Part shown: positions 62,318-64,000 of the stretch, piece by piece
Position numbering within the stretch: position 1 is the first letter of the stretch
How the letters are laid out: the number at the start of each line of letters is the position of its first letter
Assembly: GCF_029893585.1 (NCBI RefSeq)
Contig: NZ_JARXYX010000044.1
Span: forward strand, 1-64,000
Direction of reading: 5' to 3'
From: Streptomyces sp. LBL
Lineage (GTDB): Bacteria > Actinomycetota > Actinomycetes > Streptomycetales > Streptomycetaceae
Length of the DNA: 64,000 bases
Notes under the pieces: model-generated
What the model was told of the DNA's origin: nothing
What the model saw: the letters and a program-made list of their open reading frames with translations, nothing else
The model's database searches: none
Position numbers and translations under genes: made by a program

Positions 62318-62385
62318 TCCGTCATCTCCACGTCCACGCGGGAATCGCGCCGCCCTGTCACACCTCGTCCGAAAGGCCCTGGGCC

Positions 62386-64000
62386 GTGCGCACCCACCTC
62401 AACACCCTCACCGTCGTCCGCAACCTCGGCATCCTCGCCCATGTCGACGCCGGCAAGACCACCGTCACCGAGCGGATCCTGTACGCCACCGGCACCACCC
62501 ACCGGCGGGGCGAGGTCCACGACGGCACGACCGTCACCGACTTCGACCCACAGGAACGCGATCGTGGCATCACGATCTCCGCCGCGGCCGTGAGCTGCGC
62601 CTGGGACGGCCACCGGATCAACCTGATCGACACCCCGGGACACGTCGACTTCGCCGACGAGGTGGAACGTGCGCTGCGCGTCCTCGACGGTGCGGTCGCG
62701 GTGTTCGACGCCGTCGCGGGTGTGGAGCCGCAGAGCGAGTCGGTGTGGCGGCAGGCGGACCGGCACGGCGTGCCGAGGATCGCGTTCGTCAACAAGCTGG
62801 ACCGGGCCGGCGCCGACCTCGACACGGCCGTCGCGTCGATCCGGGAGCGGCTGCACCCCGCACCGCTGGTGGTGCAGTTGCCCATCGGCAGCGAGGACGG
62901 GTTCACCGGCGTTGTCGACCTGCTGCGGATGCGGGCGCTGACCTGGGCCGACAGCGATGAGACGGTCCAGGAGGGTCCCGTACCGGAGGCTTCGCTGGAG
63001 GAGGCGGTTCGGCGGCGCCGGCTGCTGGAGGAGGCCGTGGCCGAACGTCACCCGGCCGCCCTGGAGGAGTTCTGCGACCAGGAGACGCTCTCCGCGTCGA
63101 CGCTCGCCTCCGCCCTGCGCGACCTCACGCACAGCGGCGACGGCGTGGTCGTCCTGTGCGGCTCGGCCTACCGCAACCGCGGGATCGAGCCGCTCCTCGA
63201 CGCGGTCGTGGCCTACCTGCCGTCCCCGCTCGACGTGCCTGCCGTACGGGGCACGTACGACGGCACCGAGCAGGAGCGGGCCGCCGATCCGCACGCGCCG
63301 TTCGCGGCACTGGCGTTCAAGGTGCACGCCACCGCGACGGGACGGCTGACCTACCTGCGGGTGTACTCGGGAACGATCGGAAAGGGGGACACGGTGATGG
63401 AAGCGAGCACGCGGCGCAGCGAGCGCATCGGGCGGATTCTTCGCGTACAGGCCGACCGGCACGCCCAGGTGGACCGGGCGCTGGCCGGGGACATCGTCGC
63501 CGTGGTCGGACTGAAGTCCGCCCGGGCCGGCTCGACCCTGTGCGCCCCGGACGCCCCACTCGTCCTGGAACCGCCGAGCGTGGCCGACCCGGTCGTCTCC
63601 GTCGCGGTCGAGACCCGCAGGTCGGTCGACACCGACCGGCTGGCCACGGCGCTCGCGCGGCTGGTCGAGGAGGACCCGTCGCTGGTGGTCCGCACCGACC
63701 CCGAGACCGGGCAGACGCTGCTGTCCGGCATGGGCGAACTGCACCTGGAGGTCGCGGTGGAGAAGGTCCGGCGCGACCACGGGCTGGAGGTCGCCGTCGG
63801 CCGACCCGGCGTGTCCTACCGGGAGACGGTCGTTCGAGGGGTGTCCGGCCTGGTCCACCGGCACGTCAAACAGGACGGCGGGGCAGGGCAGTTCGCCCAT
63901 GTCGTGCTGGATGTGGAGCCGCTGGAGGAGATCATGGGCTTCGAGTTCCGCTCGACGGTCGTCGGCGGGCGCGTGCCGCAGGAGTACGTCCGCGCGGTCG
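62386..64000 (+). CDS. Elongation factor G paralogue (EF-G2 type), 3' end outside the window
   Basis: At least 538 residues from GTG 62386 (GAAAGG upstream), open to the window end. A ribosome-associated translational GTPase: P-loop AHVDAGKTT (18-26), RGITI switch I, DTPGHVDF (G3), NKLD (G4). Domain II (PFAALAFKVHATATGRLTYL) carries a Tyr where canonical EF-G has another residue. Domain III segment is SGMGELHLEVAVEKVRRDHG and the domain IV start is HVKQDGGAGQFAHVVLDVEP. It lies alone, away from rpsL-rpsG-tuf, so it is a secondary copy. Such paralogues can act in recycling, stress or antibiotic protection. TetM-type proteins differ more, so EF-G2 is preferred. Confidence 0.85.
   Translation, partial: MRTHLNTLTVVRNLGILAHVDAGKTTVTERILYATGTTHRRGEVHDGTTVTDFDPQERDRGITISAAAVSCAWDGHRINLIDTPGHVDFADEVERALRVLDGAVAVFDAVAGVEPQSESVWRQADRHGVPRIAFVNKLDRAGADLDTAVASIRERLHPAPLVVQLPIGSEDGFTGVVDLLRMRALTWADSDETVQEGPVPEASLEEAVRRRRLLEEAVAERHPAALEEFCDQETLSASTLASALRDLTHSGDGVVVLCGSAYRNRGIEPLLDAVVAYLPSPLDVPAVRGTYDGTEQERAADPHAPFAALAFKVHATATGRLTYLRVYSGTIGKGDTVMEASTRRSERIGRILRVQADRHAQVDRALAGDIVAVVGLKSARAGSTLCAPDAPLVLEPPSVADPVVSVAVETRRSVDTDRLATALARLVEEDPSLVVRTDPETGQTLLSGMGELHLEVAVEKVRRDHGLEVAVGRPGVSYRETVVRGVSGLVHRHVKQDGGAGQFAHVVLDVEPLEEIMGFEFRSTVVGGRVPQEYVRAV

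Noticed and set aside
62386..64000. Tetracycline-resistance ribosomal protection protein (TetM/OtrA type)
   Set aside because: The EF-G-type sequence around FDPQERDRGITI and the domain IV start HVKQDGGAGQFAHVV are closer to EF-G paralogues.

Overview
This is a high-GC actinomycete window, almost certainly Streptomyces. The signs are very strong G/C bias at third codon positions, GTG and TTG starts, only one in-frame TTA codon found among the intact genes, many secreted multidomain enzymes, and IS and integrase debris typical of streptomycete chromosomes.

Layout. (1) 0-4.6 kb is a mobile-element graveyard. It holds the 3' end of a group II intron inside a tnpB gene, an IS5-type transposase fragment, two unlike integrase fragments, an Lrp/AsnC remnant, a molybdopterin-domain remnant and an rve-type transposase tail. 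One intact aldo/keto reductase sits among them. (2) 4.9-8.8 kb encodes a 1303-aa secreted S53-like (sedolisin) protease with C-terminal kelch repeats. It carries the TTA codon and has a palindrome upstream. Transposase and acetyltransferase remnants, a small secreted protein, a membrane protein and an IS1182-type tail follow. (3) 11.2-31.7 kb is a 20-kb block on one strand. It starts with a ROK regulator, a ribose/xylose-type ABC importer, a Gfo/Idh/MocA oxidoreductase, a TIM-barrel isomerase, a secreted sugar dehydrogenase and a ThuA-DUF1080 lipoprotein. A terminator follows, then an overlapping operon that resembles the ebo metabolite-traffic cluster: inositol-phosphate synthase, UbiA prenyltransferase, TIM-barrel protein, EboA, TatD hydrolase, EboE and an EboF-type phosphodiesterase. 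It closes with a Tat-exported TIM-barrel protein and a strong bidirectional terminator. (4) 31.8-38.4 kb, minus strand, is an oxalate-catabolism operon: Oxc-type decarboxylase, formyl-CoA transferase, ADP-forming CoA ligase and OFA-family transporter. A sucC remnant and an aldehyde dehydrogenase diverge from it. (5) 40.3-44.7 kb has a DUF2254 remnant, tRNA-Leu(GAG), a hydrolase remnant, an MFS exporter and a LysR regulator. (6) 44.7-56.9 kb is a protease island: an S53-like protease, a LuxR/TrmB-type regulator, an S8 subtilase and a third S53-like protease, also with kelch repeats. (7) 57.5-64 kb carries a serine hydrolase, a rifampin phosphotransferase with a rifamycin-associated element upstream, and an EF-G paralogue that runs off the end and has a possible leader peptide.

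How the genes work together. The block at 11-23 kb looks like uptake plus oxidation and keto-sugar chemistry on a carbohydrate. The ebo-like operon probably builds and moves a sugar- or cyclitol-derived, lipid-linked metabolite. The oxalate operon imports oxalate, activates it to oxalyl-CoA and decarboxylates it. The four large proteases are probably exported for extracellular protein breakdown under developmental control. Function calls rest on motif reading and remembered family resemblance; no database search was run.
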